Source: Acephala macrosclerotiorum
Taxonomy: Eukaryota; Ascomycota; Leotiomycetes; Helotiales; Mollisiaceae
DNA: 64,000 bases
Assembly: GCA_014904845.1 (NCBI GenBank)
Contig: MU119346.1
Location: 1 to 64,000, forward strand
Reading direction: 5' to 3'
The notes under the pieces were generated by a model, which was given only the letters and a program-made list of their open reading frames with translations, made no database searches and was not told where the DNA came from. The translations under genes and the position numbers were made by a program. This document shows positions 45,345 through 57,342 of this stretch, piece after piece (position 1 is the first letter of the stretch; the number at the start of each line of letters is the position of its first letter).

Positions 45345-45845
45345 CTCCTCATCCTAATAACTATCGAACTCACTGTGTAGGGTGCCATTTAGTGGTAAGG
45401 TTGCTTTGATATGGAAGAGCTATTGGGTGAGCACTTCCTGAGCCAACAAACGCTCCTGACTGCGCAACAATCGCAGTCGGCAGCAAGCTCGCATAGAAAA
45501 GAGTGTGGTAACGCATCTTGTGCGCGGAAATATGTTTATTTTAGGCGTGCCGTGCAATTCGTATCTTGATGCTGACTCCAAATGAATGTAAGGTGGCACA
45601 GCCAATTATCTCCAGCGCCGAGCAAGATGGAAGAAACGAACGACTAGAAGTGAGAAAACTCCCAAAAGACTGGAAATGAAAGTGCGGCAGAGAAAGGAAA
45701 GAAGTTCAACGAAGAAGCGTAGAGATAAGGTTAGGCCTTGCCTTCAACCTAGAGATGACGAGATCAGTGTTGTGTGGGTCATGACTAGGTCTGGTATCCA
45801 CATCTCAACATAAGCACCCGCTGAAAGCTCAGAGCTCACGTTCAT
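45345..45845. other. intergenic DNA
   Basis: Could contain a missing first exon of the CBM1 gene; none could be identified. Confidence 0.35.
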
Positions 45846-46712
45846 TCATATCAACTCAAAAATACTCATCGAGTAGTGCCGCAAAAATCTGCTTTGCCGC
45901 GAGTTTCTTATTGTCGTTGTGTGAAAATCTGCTGTTGCGAGCCCCACGCACTCTACTCGCAACTTCCAGGATGGAAGCAAATATCTCGTGAGATCCACTG
46001 GAGGTACGAATGAGATCTCGACCTCATCTCTCAACATTGCGCACAGGGTCCAAGATAAGATATCGTTAATGAGGAGCCGCATCTTTCTTCCTTGGCTTCC
46101 AGGGTCTTTGACCACGAGTGGGTCTAAGCTTCCGTCCTCATTTTCCGTGCAACGCCGCTTACCCGGTTCAGCGAGGAGATCCGTCGATATAAAGTACATT
46201 TGATGACTGAATGTTTCGAGTTTATGAGCCGGGTTTTCAGATCTTATAACTCGGGGACTGGAAACGCATAATTTCTTCGGTTTGTCCAAGTCGAAAAGAG
46301 GTTTTCGTGTGCTGAAGCTCGTGCTAGTGAGGTAATCGTCGACTCTGCTTTCTATCGCCAAGTGTTCCAGCCTCGATGGAGCTTTTGAAGACTGTATCAT
46401 GTCGAGCTGGCGATGAGATGGTGATATTTTGAGAAAGTTGAGGTTGTTGAGACGCAACGTGAAAGTCCTGCTAGCGTGGGATGTTTCCGCTTGTCTACTT
46501 TGGGCATGCAATATATGTGACTCTTCGCCAGAAATAAACCGGTACTGGTTAGTGATAACTTCGGAACGGTACTTTAGAAATCTCAGAAGTACTATGTAGC
46601 TGCGGGACTTCGAAATTATTTTCAGATGGCAAGTAATCATGTCCATTTTTTGATCTCCATTGTCTCTATCTATCACGTGATGGTGCCCCTTGATGCCAGC
46701 ATCAAGAGCCAC
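45846..46712 (-). CDS. hypothetical protein (288 aa)
   Basis: Single uninterrupted ORF with balanced composition and no low complexity. Segments such as MRLLINDILSWTLCAML and VPPVDLTRYLLPSW look folded. No signal peptide, membrane segment or recognised domain. An orphan by inspection; the length makes chance less likely. Confidence 0.45.
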   Translation of the reverse strand: MALDAGIKGHHHVIDRDNGDQKMDMITCHLKIISKSRSYIVLLRFLKYRSEVITNQYRFISGEESHILHAQSRQAETSHASRTFTLRLNNLNFLKISPSHRQLDMIQSSKAPSRLEHLAIESRVDDYLTSTSFSTRKPLFDLDKPKKLCVSSPRVIRSENPAHKLETFSHQMYFISTDLLAEPGKRRCTENEDGSLDPLVVKDPGSQGRKMRLLINDILSWTLCAMLRDEVEISFVPPVDLTRYLLPSWKLRVECVGLATADFHTTTIRNSRQSRFLRHYSMSIFELI

Positions 46713-47021
46713 GTTGCTACCATATCTCTATCAATCCTGTAGCTTTTCCCTTAAATTATGTCCCTCAGTTTCTGGTACGACGAGAAAGCTTCCAAAAAAC
46801 CTAACAAGCTACCTACTCCCCTCACTGCTTCTTTGGATCTTCCACAAACGCCACCGGTGCCTTCTTCTCATCAACCAAGACCCCATAGCCTGGAACATCT
46901 CCTTCGCCCGTTCCTCCCATTGGCTACGATGTACAAATTTATCAGTACGCCATTTCCTCCCCTCTTTCTTCAGCATCGCCAACCATTTCTTCTCATCCCT
47001 CTCTCCGCTGCCTCTGAGAAC

Positions 47022-47846
47022 TCACTCGATGTCATGCTGGCAGATTCGAAGTTTGGTGAAGTGGGTACAGCCTTTCTGGCCGCATGGCTTGCTTCGAATG
47101 GTTGGGAAGGAGACGGACTTGCTGTCTGCATCGGATGCGAAGAACTCGGTGCTTTCCTTCTCGAACTCGATGTACTCGTCCTCTTCGGACATTGGTGGGG
47201 GCTGAGTGGCGAAGACGTTGGTGAATTGGTGGTTGTAGGCGGACTTGTACTTGGCATGGCGGGCTTTGGTGCGTCTGCCGGTGAAGGCGAAGTATCCTTG
47301 TTCGTCTGATTCTCCCTTGGGAGCTGGGTCTTTCTTCTTCTCCTTCTTCTCGTAACCGAACTCCTTTCTGAAGGCACCGGAATCGTAGGCATCGTCGCCG
47401 AAGAGGTCGTCTGTTGGTCGTTCCGCAGCTGGTAGGGAAATGGGAGCGACCCATTTGACAAGTGCCATGCACTTGGGGGGAATGCTCGTGGGAGGGACAA
47501 GCTTCTTGGCGACACGCTTCTTTTTCTTCGGCATGAAGCAGGCGTCGAGGGGGTCTGCAGGGCGCTTCCTAGAAAGTCCTGACTTCTTTAGAACATTCTC
47601 CTTGATTGTTTCGGACTCCCTGGGCTTGAATTCCTTCTTGACTTCCTCCTTGACCTCGACATCATCCTTGGGCTCGACATTCTTCTTCTCTTCTAGCTCG
47701 ACGAGCTCCCCACACTGTCCCGAGGGGCCAGGGACTTTCAATTGCTCGGCGGCTGGTTCGGGGAGACTGTCGTTGGAGGAGAGGCGACGGCGTTTTTCGG
47801 TGGGGAGGGAGGCAGGCGCGGAGGCAGAGCGCTTCTGGGAAGGCAT
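47022..47846 (-). CDS. hypothetical nuclear-type basic protein
   Basis: 274 codons. MPSQKRSASAPASLPTEKRRRL at the N-terminus and KKKKRVAKKL in the middle are strong nuclear-localisation-like clusters; between them are Glu/Lys-rich disordered stretches. The C-terminal part (DLFGDDAYDSGAFRKEFGYE, TGRRTKARHAKYKSAYNHQFTNVF) looks more ordered, and the end has CGQKGC and CQH, a possible incomplete metal site. No named domain recognised. Confidence 0.55.
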   Translation of the reverse strand: MPSQKRSASAPASLPTEKRRRLSSNDSLPEPAAEQLKVPGPSGQCGELVELEEKKNVEPKDDVEVKEEVKKEFKPRESETIKENVLKKSGLSRKRPADPLDACFMPKKKKRVAKKLVPPTSIPPKCMALVKWVAPISLPAAERPTDDLFGDDAYDSGAFRKEFGYEKKEKKKDPAPKGESDEQGYFAFTGRRTKARHAKYKSAYNHQFTNVFATQPPPMSEEDEYIEFEKESTEFFASDADSKSVSFPTIRSKPCGQKGCTHFTKLRICQHDIE

Positions 47847-49902
47847 AGTGTTGGTATCGTCGATGGACTTGCGAAAGTGCGGTTGTTCGTGCTATGAAGA
47901 ATTCGTCGTTGGTGGTGGTGCGGTCGATGAGTTCTTCGTTGCTTGGGAAAGAAAGTTGGAAGTGGAAGAATTTGCCTTAAGTAGAAGAGATCTCTTAGCT
48001 TGAAAGTTGGTAATGGAGACAATAGCAGTCTGATACGATTGTGTTGACTGAGAAGTTGGTTCGGAAGTTATTAGTAGTTTGTTACTATTGAGTTGCACTC
48101 AGAAGAGGGGTGCATTTTGCTTGCCGAGACAATAGGTTCGCTTAGCATTGTGCTCGCAAAAGGGGGCGGGTTTTCGCTTCAGTGAATTTAGTTGAAGTCA
48201 GCCTCAATTTTGGTTGCCATTGTGGATATTAAACGTCCGAGATCACAATTATAGGGAGATCTATTAAATGAGGTTTTTAGCATAATGAGATTGTCGTATT
48301 GGATTTGGCAGTAGGTTTTTGCTACTGGTCACGTGTGATGTATATTGGGGTGGATTTCGATTATTACCAGATGTATGAGAGGACAGTGAATCCTTGGCAT
48401 TCAGATCGCAAGGGTATTGAATAACCATCCCGATATCTACACGCCCGAGTGATGAGTTACCCGGTGTATAGGTTCCAGTCACGATGAAATCCAAGACTGC
48501 CAAAGTGTAGTCTGAACAATGAAAATCGCGCACCAGTGTCGAAGCATTTCGCTCGATGGTGGATAGCCTAAGGAGAGTGGTTTGCCCATGACACTATCTA
48601 TCGGCCGATATTGTAAAGAGGAGTGGCTGGCAAGGTGACAGAAGTGCTGTGGCACGAGGAATTCCTCCAACACCTCCGTGACTCTGGTCTTTTTGACCTT
48701 CTGAAGTACTGTACCAATTACTGAGTATGCAACAAGCGGAAAGCACGATTTGATCCTTGTGCCTACTATACTACAAGAACAGATTTGTAGAAGGGAAGAA
48801 GTCATTTCTCTACTCTCCAAACCCTTCCACTTGGCTTCTTTGTTCTAAATCTAAAAGAGGGTACTCACGATACATTACCCAAGAACCTGCCATTGGATTA
48901 ATGCTGGAATGGATAATGAATTTGAACAAGGCTGTGGAGAAGGACTCTTTGTTGGGGAAACCTAAATGAGGGACTCGAAAGCGAAGCGAAGAAGTTTGTT
49001 ATGGATGAGTATGGCATCACGGTGCTCCAAATTACTCTTTGCAAATGAGATAGAATGCATATGGCTGTCACGTAGTGCAATGTTCATGCTTCGTGTCTGA
49101 CCAAGCCGTTGGCAACCGAGAGGATCGACCGTGTGGGCTGGTAAGAAATTACTGAAAATGACTGAAGTTTCTCACTTCTGATGAACTTCCATAGAAGTCT
49201 TCCGCTAATAAATGACCAGAATTGGGTACGATTAAGGGAAGAAGTAAACGAGGATGAGCAAAGCAAACGCGAGAGTGTCTCGTAGCACGTGACAACAGCC
49301 ATATTTGGGAACACATTGGGGCTTATCGTGGAATGGTAGCCTCGCGCGAATAAAGGAGCAGCATATTATCCTCAGTTGGTGCCTGAATCCTGAGATTGAT
49401 TTGAATCAGGGCATTTACTCCTTGGAAAACAGGGCGAGGCTTGCGTCGTGCGAGAATGAAAGGAGAAGATCGAAATTAGATGAAATGCCAATCATGGCTG
49501 CTACCGGTACACGACCAATCAGCCTGGTGGCCGAAGCAGCAGGACATCGAGGGCAGAGGTACCCGGAAATCTGGAGGAACCCCCCGGAGCTTGAGCCCCA
49601 TGCTGAAGAAGCCTGCTCCCGCATACGTAGTATGCACATGCAGGAGGCCAATAATCCAGAATTTGCCCTTGCAAGTTCCCGTTTCATGATCATTCGTTCG
49701 TCTTGTGGGTCAATTGCGGAGATGGCTCCCACACCAATCATTTTACGGACGTACGGCCTCAAAAGGGTTTTGCTCTCTCAGCCTCACTTGGAGTCGACCA
49801 GTTATTGGAAACGCATGAAACTTGATGAAAGTCCTTGAAGCGCATTTGGGTTCTCCTAATCCGAACCGTTTGCCAACCCTACCAGAAACCATGGTCCACG
49901 CG
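47847..49902. other. 2-kb region without a supported gene
   Basis: Only short ORFs in conflicting frames (e.g. 48479-48820 minus, 49305-49838 plus, 49415-49762 minus). Two CACGTG boxes (about 48331 and 49286) are present. Nothing recognisable. Confidence 0.4.
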
Positions 49903-51240
49903 TCATATCTGCCATCCAGCTATCCTCCTCTCCTTTTCGGAAAATGTATCTACCCTGCGCAGAAATGACATATGCCGCCTTTCAGTGAAACTCGCAATGA
50001 AGTGTTTGCGTCTTGTAACAGTATCGCCTTGCTGAATTTTCAGGTTCATGCTCAACTGGTGCTCCCTGAGGACTTCAGGGTTTGCTTGCCGCTGTCTCAC
50101 GAGCTGAGCATCTGCCATCATTGACCACCTTTTTTCTTCGACCTGGCGTCGAAGTTTCTCTATAGCCGCTACTTGCGCAATCGTATACTGTTTGTCTTCC
50201 TCCTCGTACTCCCTCCTGCGCTTTTGCTGGGAGCTTCTTAATAGCGCATTGATTTCCATTTCTCGTCGCGTCCTTCGATTTTACTCAGCCTGCTGAACTG
50301 GCTGTAGTGCACCTGTATAACCGATCGGCTGCCTCATGCCCTGTTGCGTGTAGAACTGTCTAGAGGGGTCTGTTCTCGTCCCATAATGATCTTCAACAGC
50401 TCGTTGTCACTTAACCCTGGACAGAGCGATCCAGTAGTCAGAGGACTTTTTGCGAGAGTTTCAAGTACGGTTTCCTTGTGCCTAAGCCTCCAATCGGACA
50501 ACCCATACAGACAATGCCCTTCCGGTATTTCGGAGTCTATCGCTTTCTTCATGTGAGGTGCGATACAGAGGATAGCCTCGGCCATTTCCTCATCGTTGAC
50601 GAACGCTTCTGAGGCGAGGTGAACGTCCTTGATCTTGTTGAACTTGATCCCTGTCAGGATGAGTTGATCAGCGTTATCCACGAAACAAATGCTAGGCTGA
50701 GATCTCCAAGGTTCGCCCGCTACCAACACTCGATTGTCACGCCAGCCGCGAATCCTTTGCTGTCCAAAGTCTAGAGCCCAGGATGGAAACGGTGTTTGCT
50801 CTCCGTGGAAAACCAGGTCGTGAACCAGTTCAGATAATGTGAATTTCAAGTACTAAGTCCGAAGTTTCCAGCCAACTCGTTGATACAACGCCATCGGCTT
50901 CAATGCAGAATCAACCAGGAGTTTTTCGAATTCTCGGGCATCGATGTTACCGAGGAGTGCGTGAACAAGGTCTCTAGGAACTGTAGCAGTGGAATTTGGA
51001 AGAAGACTCCATAAGGCTCGACACAATGGCAGAGAAGATTTTCGAGTATCGACCTCGTTCGGATCTTGCCCAAATAAAGAGTCAATTTCTTGGCCAGATG
51101 TTGCTCCAAGTGAGCTTGACAGGATCTCTCGCCGAACAGCATCCCAAGTGCTTGCCGATCCTGGATAATCCTCTGGTCTCGGCACTGAGTTCAATCACCA
51201 AATGAACCGGTCCCATGATATCGTTCTATCTCCACACATG
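49903..51240 (-). pseudogene. HET-type (heterokaryon incompatibility) protein relic, C-terminal part
   Basis: From the 5' side: EVIFMCGDRTISWDRFI followed by a stop, LNSVPRPEDYPGS, PRDLVHALLGNIDAREFEKLLVDSALKPMALYQRVG, then TPFPSWALDFGQQ, ICFVDNADQLILTGIKFNKI and a C-terminal Glu/Lys-rich helix (EINALLRSSQQKRRREYEEE). This is the order seen after the HET domain (V-x-C...WDxF, D-x-V-GLL, LPSWVPDW, L-x-GI-x-F-D). The HET domain itself is absent, and stops separate the parts (about 51215 and 50285). It cannot encode an intact incompatibility protein. Confidence 0.6.
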
Positions 51241-51834
51241 AAAATGACTTCCTAGCAACACTGAATCCCTGTAGCTTCTAGACTCCCTTCTACTAAGCCC
51301 ATTTGCACAGGTCATGCTTGAGGATTGTCGCTACTTTGATTTCCTGCCTTGTTGACTGATGCAAACTGTATCAGCCCGACGAGAAGAGCTAACAAGTCAC
51401 GCCCCCGGTAGATCCTCGGGGCCGCCTAGACTCTTTCTCCGATGAACCCTGACTAAGCTTCCTGCAAGGACCCTATCAAGTTTAGCGGCCTTTACTTGCG
51501 TAATTTAGGCAAGGCGCATGGGCGGGTAACCGCCCTCATTTACGCGCCGGTGGGCCTTGCCGCAGCTGAAAACCCTAACACATAATGAGCTTAGACGTAC
51601 CTAATTGACCACTCTAGTTTCGATTCCCATGAATGTCTCCAACGACAATCGTTCCTCTGCGTCACGTGTTAATCGGGATGCAAGCATAACCTCTGCTCGT
51701 CCAGCTCCGTCGTCGCAAACGCTATCACATTTCTATGATCCCTACGGTCAATTCTCCACCAACCGCAACCTGGCCAGCTTATGCTTCCTACATCGGCATT
51801 ACGACGAGGCGATCACCACGGCGCGAATATAAAG
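51241..51834. other. intergenic DNA with a perfect palindrome
   Basis: 51520-51535 is GGGCGG-GTAA-CCGCCC, nested inside GGCAAGGC (51508-51515) and its inverse GCCTTGCC (51554-51561). This is a possible stem-loop or regulatory palindrome 0.3 kb upstream of the APH-like gene. Confidence 0.5.
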
Positions 51835-52775
51835 ATGAGCAACAAACATCTTCCTCTATGGATCAGGCTTCGAAAATGGGACCGTCTATGGAAGGGAAAC
51901 AAGACTTACGAGATGCTTAAGGGATCAGGAGCGAAGGTTAGGTATATCGGCCACAACCAACTGATCAAGATGCAATGTCATCCGACTGAATTTGAGGCGA
52001 TGGAGTTTGTTCGTCAAAATACCACAATTCCAATTCCCAAAGTCTTCGGTGCATACAATCGTATAGATGGATCTCAGGACTTGGTTATGGAGTTAGTTCC
52101 GGGTCATACCCTGAACGTGACTTGGCAAACCTTGACACCAGAGCAAAAAACAAGCTTAGTCACAGAGCTTGCAGGATATCTCGAACGGCTACGAGGCCTT
52201 CAACCGCCTAAAGAAGGGTTTGTTGGATCATCGATGCTAGGATCCGGCTATGATCACCGCTTAGGCTGTAGACGCTTCGGTCCCTTCGAGAGCATAGCCG
52301 ACTTCCATAAATTTGTGCGAAGAGGCGATTCTATGGATTTATGGGCTTTTGACAAGGACGTTACAAATGTTCACAACAATCCAACTCCTATGTCACGAAA
52401 TTTACTCATGCAGACATGTCACCTGAGAATATCATGGTAGTGAATGAGAAGATAACAGGTATTATTGACTGGGAATTCGCCGGATGGTTCCCAGAGTATT
52501 GGGAATACACGAAGATGTACTTTGGATGGCGACCATATCGAGCAGACTTTTACTACGAAATGGACAAGGTGCTCACGACGTACCCCCAAGAGCTTGCTGC
52601 TGATAAAGCTACTCTGAAAGAATATGATATCTGGTCTTACGATATTGATAGGCCAAGACGGTCAGTGGATGAGGAAAGGTGGCGCGAATGGGACATGCGT
52701 ATGAGAAGTCGAATTGTCCAAGACGGCATTTCTGGCACCTCAGCGAAGGTGCTGGCTGATGTGGCCGGCCCCTGA
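51835..52775 (+). pseudogene. APH-family phosphotransferase-like gene with a frameshift
   Basis: Protein-kinase-fold aminoglycoside/choline phosphotransferase family. The first frame (51835-52437) gives EFEAMEFVRQNTTIPIPKV (ATP-lobe segment), DLVMELVPGHTL (hinge) and YLERLRGLQ. About 52370-52400 the coding sense moves to another frame, which reads SYVTKFTHADMSPENIMV (Brenner motif H-x-D-x(4)-N), then IIDWEFAGWFPEYWEY (metal-binding Asp). No intron can bridge this. It is either a pseudogene or a single sequence error. The start may lie further upstream (an in-frame fragment from 51631 is possible). Confidence 0.65.
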
Positions 52776-54073
52776 TGCCCGGTGTGCGGCTGTGTTGTGT
52801 CATGTTTGGATTATTTGTTGAAACAAGGTACAGCGCTACATACATACACAAAGCCCCTCGGGATTGACCTTAGGGGATATCTACTGACCTTCCGGTAGTG
52901 GATTCGTTCTCTGCCGGTGCAGTATTAGGAGTCAGCTCTTATTGTATTTAATAACGTGGAAAAATCGAAACGATAAAGCCAAGATACGTAGATCGAGATA
53001 AAGAACGGGTAAGGCGATGCGAAGGCGGAATTGGTGAAAAGCGATGTATTGGTCCGACTGGCATAAAACGAAACCCCTCGGAAATCCAACCTCAAGTTTC
53101 TGCGGTATTTCGTTCGGTGTCAATCAAAATATAAGCACACGGCGTCTATCCACGCATGTGGCGGAAGGTCCGGTTTGTGAGCAGGTGCCGTGGAGAACTT
53201 CTTGATTTTTCAGATATTATTCCTCAGGACGCTGGCGAGATTCGGCGATGTCCTACTATTAACCAACTGTTGATATCGATGTATTCTGCATGTGTGGGAT
53301 TACTCAGAGAATAGGACAAAACGTTGAAATCTGTGGCATTTTTGTCGTCAAGTGATATCATTTCCATTATGCAGCTGATTGTGTCGTTCTCGGCTCCGGC
53401 CCATACCACAAGGACTCGGATATTACGCCGAGTTTGGTTCAGTCTCAAGGAGCGATACATGTCCCCCTCCACGCTATCCCAGGAACCCATCGTTGTCTCG
53501 TATTTGTTCGGTCGCTCCACCAGTCTCAGAAGGGATATCGATCGTTCGTGTGAAGGTGTATCGATACTCGGGGAGCTCGTGCGATGCTGGTTGTGTGCAA
53601 TGTGTGTGTGAAGGAAGAAAGATATCTGAACATCGAGAAGGTCCAAAGTACAGGCAAGAGGAGGCGTCGTCCTAGGGAGGTGCGGAGGTGCAGGTCCCAG
53701 AAGTGTTGGGGAAAGTGCTTGTGGGGAAGGAACAATGGACGTCTGTGGTGCAGGATGTCTGGAGACGGTGGGAAACGATGGCAATATTGAACAACATCGT
53801 TCTTAGTTAACAATTGAAAGATAGACGGCTTCAGCTAGCACTGAGAAGGCAGAACTAAGGAAGTTCATGGATATGTAGGGTTGCAGAGATGATTGAATTC
53901 CACTTGGCAAAACTAGAGTCGCGGCGCCAGAGACGTGAAAAAACTCGAGAGGGGACCATGATGCCTTTGTAATCAATTGTACAGTACAACCAAATCGAAA
54001 TATCCTCGTATCGCTTTCGTACTATACACTACATCAACCATTTATCTATACAGCCATATCATATACACCACAC
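52776..54073. other. intergenic DNA
   Basis: Antisense-overlapping short ORFs (53224-53813) with no recognisable product. Confidence 0.4.
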
Positions 54074-57028
54074 TCAAGAAAACTCCTCCGCCCACGGATC
54101 AGATTCCCGATACTTGGCTCCCCGTTCCCTCGCCTTCTCCTCCTTAGCAAGCTTCTTCTTCGCCCGATTGCTCAGCTCTTTTCCTTTCTTGTTCTTTGTT
54201 CTCACAGGATCTAACTTCTTGACAGCCAGCTCACTTTCCTCCCACTTTCTCAATTCGTCATCCGCATCCTGGTCCTTCCATGCTAACTCCCTCTCCTGCC
54301 ACCTCTTGTAAAGTTCATCCTCACTGAGGTTCTGCTTTTCAGGCGCGGCATCAACCTCTTCCGTCTTCTCGAATTGCTTCCCAGCTTTCAGATCTTTCTG
54401 AATCTTGACAATTTCTTGCGGTCTCCAGAACAATCCATCTCGTTCATCGTCAGCCTGGCAGAGGTCTTGTTCGAGCCTCTTGAATCTTGCAATTTTGTCC
54501 CAGACTTGATCTATCTTGGGTTGCAGCTCGGGATCTAGAGGCGCAGCATTCATCCTGTACTTGTGAATCTTCGGCTCCTTCTCCTTCAGATCTTGCACAT
54601 GCTTCTGTCTCTTGCCAATGTCCGCCCCGTCGTGTGCAAAAGATCCTCTAGATGACCTTAGTCTCGCAATCTGTTCTTTCCTAGCCGCAAGTTCTTCGGC
54701 GGCCTTCAGTAGAGCGTATTCTCTCCTCGCCTGTGCATCGGCGTCGGGAAGCTCCTCGATGGCTTCCTGCGCTATGCGCCGTGGAATCTCTAACTTTTCT
54801 GCAATCTGATGTTCTTCTCGAATATCGTCCAGCGAAGAACCCCGTGTGCTGACATGCTTGATTATTCTAGGACCTTTATGCGACAGGCGCTCTTCTACAT
54901 CTTCTTGTTCCTGGGCTGAAATGCGTTTGAGGGCGGGATTCTCCGGTATATTGTAGTCGGTAAACGGCAAATCCTTTCTGATCTCGATGGCCTTGAAGGC
55001 ATAGTAGTTTGCTAGCTCGTTGATCTCGCGGAGAGACATGCCTTTAGAGGCAATCTTCCTGATCACGGGCCCATCTCCTTGCTGGATCGTCTCCTCCTTT
55101 GGAACTTTCTTGCCATTGGCAATCAGAGCTTCGCTCAAATCATTATCGGGTTCAGCTTCCTCTCCTGAGCTGTAATTCTCGGTTTTTGGCGGCGATTGTG
55201 CTTCATCCACCTCGCCATACGAACGTCCACTTACGAGTTTTCTGACCTCTTCCCGCTGTTCTTTTAGGAATGCATTATCTTCCGATTGCGTTTCCTTTTC
55301 CTCCGTATAGGGGTTTATGATTGGCCTCGTGGCGGTGAAGTTGCCGTGCGCATAAGCCAAAGCTTTCTGGTTCTTGTGAGAGATCTCCTCGACCGGCGTG
55401 CTGCCGATAATATTATGAACCTGAGCAAGAACCATAACATGATCGCCGACTTTCACAAAGCCGTCTCCTCTTCCACCTCTTTGTCCCTTGTCGAGAACTT
55501 TGCAGTGCAAGGTTCGCAAGACACCATCAGACACCAGCCGGGGAAGCATCACGCTAGCTCCCCTTTCTTCCTCGATGGCTCTTATCTTGTCTGCAATGGG
55601 AAAACCATCAAACGGTACCTCTTTTCCTCTCGCTGCATTAACCGGGACGAACCTAGGAGGACGTCTGATTGTTCCACTAGAATTAGGCACCCATTGAATC
55701 CTCTCCTCTTCCGCCTTCAACTTCCAGTAGTTCGGACGAATGTAAGTGCCATCTTTCTCCGTGATCCATTTCCTGAATTCAACTTTCGTTGGCTTCACTT
55801 TGAACGCTTCCGGGTCCACGAACGGACTTCCAGCAGCGTTTGGACCGGTAGCATTGCCTTTTGTGAACGCAGCGGCGACTTTTGCTCCGGCCTTGGTAGC
55901 TTCAAGGATATGAACGAGGAAATGTCGTGTTTCCATCAGGGCGTCGAGGGTTCGACTAGGTGCTTTGATGTTGAATTGTATGATGGGATACGGTGTGAGA
56001 GTGAGCGTGGTGAAAGACGAGAGGGTCATGCCTCGAGCATTGAGTTCGAGACCTGAAGGCTGGCGCTGAAGAGTGCCATCAGGATCAGCATAAGCAAAGC
56101 GTGTCGGTTCTGGAGTAGCCGTGACTGTGAGGGACGTAGTGACAACGACGACAGAAGCTGGCAGTGCTCTCATGATCTTGCGTAGGTTCTGAGAGATCTT
56201 GGGTTGTTCAGGCTTCTCTCTAGTAAGATCTTTTATTTCCTCTTCAGTCACGCCCGATTCGCTCTCAGATGTCTTCGCTTCGTTCTCAGTCACCATTGAC
56301 TCCCTTGGAGCCGACTCATCTGATGCTTCTGGCCGCTGCTCGATTTCCAACCGCTTCGCCGCTATCAACTCCTCATCCTTCGCCTGTCTCATCTTCTTCC
56401 TCCTCTCCCTACTATTCTGCGGCTGCTCCCCCAAAGCATGCATCAACTCCTCCCCCATCCCATAGACAATTTTTGTTCTCTTTCCACTCCTCCCACTCCC
56501 TTCCCTCCTTGCAGCCATCTTCTCCGCCTCTTGTTTCAATTTCGCTTTCCCCCTCTCATACATATTTATCTTGATCGCTCTCTTCCCTGCCTTGATAGGA
56601 TCAACAACCTCATCTTCCTTCCCCTCTTCATCTTCTGTGTATCGGATCTCGGGCGGGTTGGTGGCCGCTTGTTGCAATTTTCGTAACTTCCTGATGGATT
56701 CGCGTTTCGGTGTGAATTTTATCTTGGGGCTCTTTTCGGGTAATGTGGGCTCGGGAGCTGTGAGTTCATGACGCCTCAGACTGGGGGTTGTAGCCTGGTA
56801 TCTGTGTCGGATTTGGGATGATGGGTTTGATTTGCTGTATGGGAGCGAGACTGAAGGACGGAACTCCTTTCGTCCGGTGTCTGTATGTAGGGTTCGAGCA
56901 ATATCTGCAATCAATCAATAAAGCTCAATCTCTGTAGCAAAATACTCACTTTGTCTCTGCCCCAAACATCCACCTCTAGACCATCTATAAAACACTCCAA
57001 AGAACCTCTTCGCAGCTACCGACTGCAT
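54074..57028 (-). CDS. flavin-reductase-fold protein with long C-terminal extension, probably mitochondrial
   Basis: Exons 57028-56950 and 56904-54074 (45-nt intron, GTGAGT...GCAG) give 2910 nt, 969 aa. The N-terminus (MQSVAAKRFFGVFYRWSRGG) is basic and hydrophobic, like a mitochondrial presequence. Residues about 265-500 form a flavin-reductase-like split barrel: LRKIMRALPASVVVVTTS, GMTLSSFTTLTLTPYPIIQFNIKAPSRT, HFLVHILEATKAGAKVAAAFTKGN and VGDHVMVLAQVHNI. A highly charged coiled-coil-like C-terminal half follows, ending WAEEFS. Shares a short upstream region with the divergently transcribed bL31m gene. Confidence 0.8.
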
Positions 57029-57342
57029 ATCCTTACAATTGGCCACCGATCGAGCTCCATTGCATCTGAGCATCGATACCAGCCTTTAACTGAATCCGCG
57101 AGCCTCTCAATTGCACGTTCCGAAGCTCGGAAACAGCTCGCCGTCATACGCTTCGAGGCTGAAATTTATTATCGGAAGCACAACTGGTTCATCTCGCTAA
57201 CCGTACAACCTCCAAAAAATATCACGACTCTCCAAGACTACATACAACGCGCCGGAATCAATTGTCGTCCGCACACCACCTTACTCTGCAAGTTTGCTTG
57301 CTCATCATCTCAACGACTTGATCTAAACCACCATTTCACACA
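57029..57342. promoter_or_regulatory. divergent promoter region between the flavin-reductase-fold gene and bL31m
   Basis: 314 bp separating two divergent start codons, both for predicted mitochondrial proteins. No specific motif identified; shared regulation is an inference from spacing. Confidence 0.4.

Noticed and set aside
55286..56056. 256-codon plus-strand ORF
   Set aside because: Antisense of the flavin-reductase-fold exon, which has strong motifs.
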